Positions 4,695-5,264 of a stretch of 5,264 bases of DNA are shown here, piece by piece. The notes under the pieces were generated by a model. The model saw only the letters and a list, made by a program, of their open reading frames with translations. It had not been told where the DNA came from and did not search any database. Each line of letters begins with the position of its first letter. Position 1 is the first letter of the stretch. Origin of the DNA: Actinomycetota bacterium. GTDB lineage: Bacteria > Actinomycetota > Geothermincolia > Fen-727 > Anoxymicrobiaceae. Position numbers and translations under genes: made by a program. The DNA is taken from positions 1-5,264 of the forward strand of contig JAENXM010000131.1 in NCBI GenBank assembly GCA_016649525.1. The letters run 5' to 3'.

Positions 4695-5264
4695 ATGAAC
4701 CCCATCAAGCTGATAACACTGGACCTGCGTGGTGAGCATATCAAACTCATCTCGGGGAGCGCAGAAAGCGACAGTGAACTCCGTGACATAAAGGATCTAA
4801 TACGGGGGGAATACCAGCGCAGGGGTTACATACCCCCGCATCTAGACACCTTCGATGACGAATACGACAAGCACAGTATTTACTTCGGTACTTACGCAAA
4901 CGATGTCCTGCTGGCTGCGGCCCGGATTATCGAATCAGAGAAGTTGCCCACTGAATCACTCTATTACAGGTTCGAAATGCCGAGGCGCCTTCTGAACTGC
5001 CCGCGGGACAGGCTCCGAGAGGTGAGCAGGCTCACGGTGCTGAAAAGGCCTGGTGACAACCCCTTCCCCAGACACTTCACATCAACGGTTATGATCTCTT
5101 CATTGGTCGACTATGGATTCAACCGCGGCCTCTGCGGCGGGGTCAGCACGATCAAGCTCTCTTTCTTGAGGCTGTTCGACAGCCTGGACCTCCCGGCGCT
5201 TCACGAGATAGCCGACGCTGAACTGATCTATCCCCGTGATGGGATCCTCTCAAACTTCTTCTAC
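4695..5264 (+). CDS. N-acyl amino acid synthase/autoinducer-synthase-like acyltransferase (FeeM/LuxI type), 3' end cut off by the window
   Basis: The first 190 codons are open to the right edge with no stop, so the gene is incomplete only because the window ends. The sequence resembles the GNAT-fold family of FeeM N-acyl amino acid synthases and LuxI acyl-homoserine lactone synthases, which move an acyl chain from acyl-ACP or acyl-CoA to an amino acid or SAM. Visible landmarks: EYQRRGYIPP (39-48), the acidic FDDEYDKHSIYF (53-64), LAAARIIES (73-81) with Arg77, EVSRLTVLKR (109-118) with the Glu109/Arg112 pair typical of the family's E-x-S-R block, and a long helix-rich part SSLVDYGFNRGL (135-146). 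Family landmarks are from memory. The divergent neighbour is the SagB-type lipoprotein gene across about 146 bases. The sequence does not tell whether the product is a signal molecule or a membrane-active lipid. An in-frame stop (TAG at 4650) bounds the frame upstream. Confidence 0.7.
   Translation, partial: MNPIKLITLDLRGEHIKLISGSAESDSELRDIKDLIRGEYQRRGYIPPHLDTFDDEYDKHSIYFGTYANDVLLAAARIIESEKLPTESLYYRFEMPRRLLNCPRDRLREVSRLTVLKRPGDNPFPRHFTSTVMISSLVDYGFNRGLCGGVSTIKLSFLRLFDSLDLPALHEIADAELIYPRDGILSNFFY

Overview
This 5.26-kb window has about 55-60% GC by eye and comes from a bacterium: Shine-Dalgarno sequences (AGGAGG-type) precede every gene, one protein has a lipoprotein signal peptide, and there are simple hairpin terminators. 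The gene set is an HMG-CoA-synthase-fold protein fused to a DUF35 domain, an SCP2-type thiolase, a CC-motif protein of unknown function, a SagB-type flavoenzyme and a FeeM/LuxI-like acyltransferase. This mix would suit an anaerobic or environmental lineage such as a desulfo- or syntrophic proteobacterium-like group, a Chloroflexota, or a deep actinobacterial or Firmicutes-like group. The taxonomic placement is inference and weak.

Layout. Bases 86-601 (+) encode a small cysteine-rich membrane protein of unknown function. It converges on the main leftward block, and bases 602-687 between them hold two adjacent perfect hairpins that mirror one another and probably serve as a two-way terminator. 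Leftward, in order of transcription: 4548-3829, a lipoprotein nitroreductase of the SagB/ThcOx type; a probable terminator and/or new promoter at 3758-3799; 3739-3413, a 108-residue protein with a CCGxGG motif and a TTG start; 3354-1894, the HMG-CoA-synthase-like/DUF35 fusion; and 1893-688, the thiolase, whose ATG directly follows the TAA of the fusion gene. Divergently, from 4695 to the right edge (+), runs an incomplete gene for an N-acyl amino acid synthase/autoinducer-synthase-like acyltransferase. No tRNA, rRNA, mobile element or CRISPR array is visible.

How the genes may work together. The fusion protein and thiolase are almost certainly co-translated and form one acyl-CoA-processing complex. 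It would resemble the archaeal thiolase/HMG-CoA synthase/DUF35 assembly and the thiolase/DUF35 pair BbsB/BbsA of anaerobic toluene degradation. The thiolase keeps its nucleophilic Cys and both His motifs. The HMG-CoA-synthase-like half appears to have lost the Glu, Cys and His of the catalytic triad, as judged from remembered family motifs, so it may be a structural or substrate-binding pseudoenzyme. The 108-residue protein just upstream may belong to the same operon. The SagB-type lipoprotein and the divergent acyltransferase share an upstream region of about 146 bases. No functional link between them is shown.
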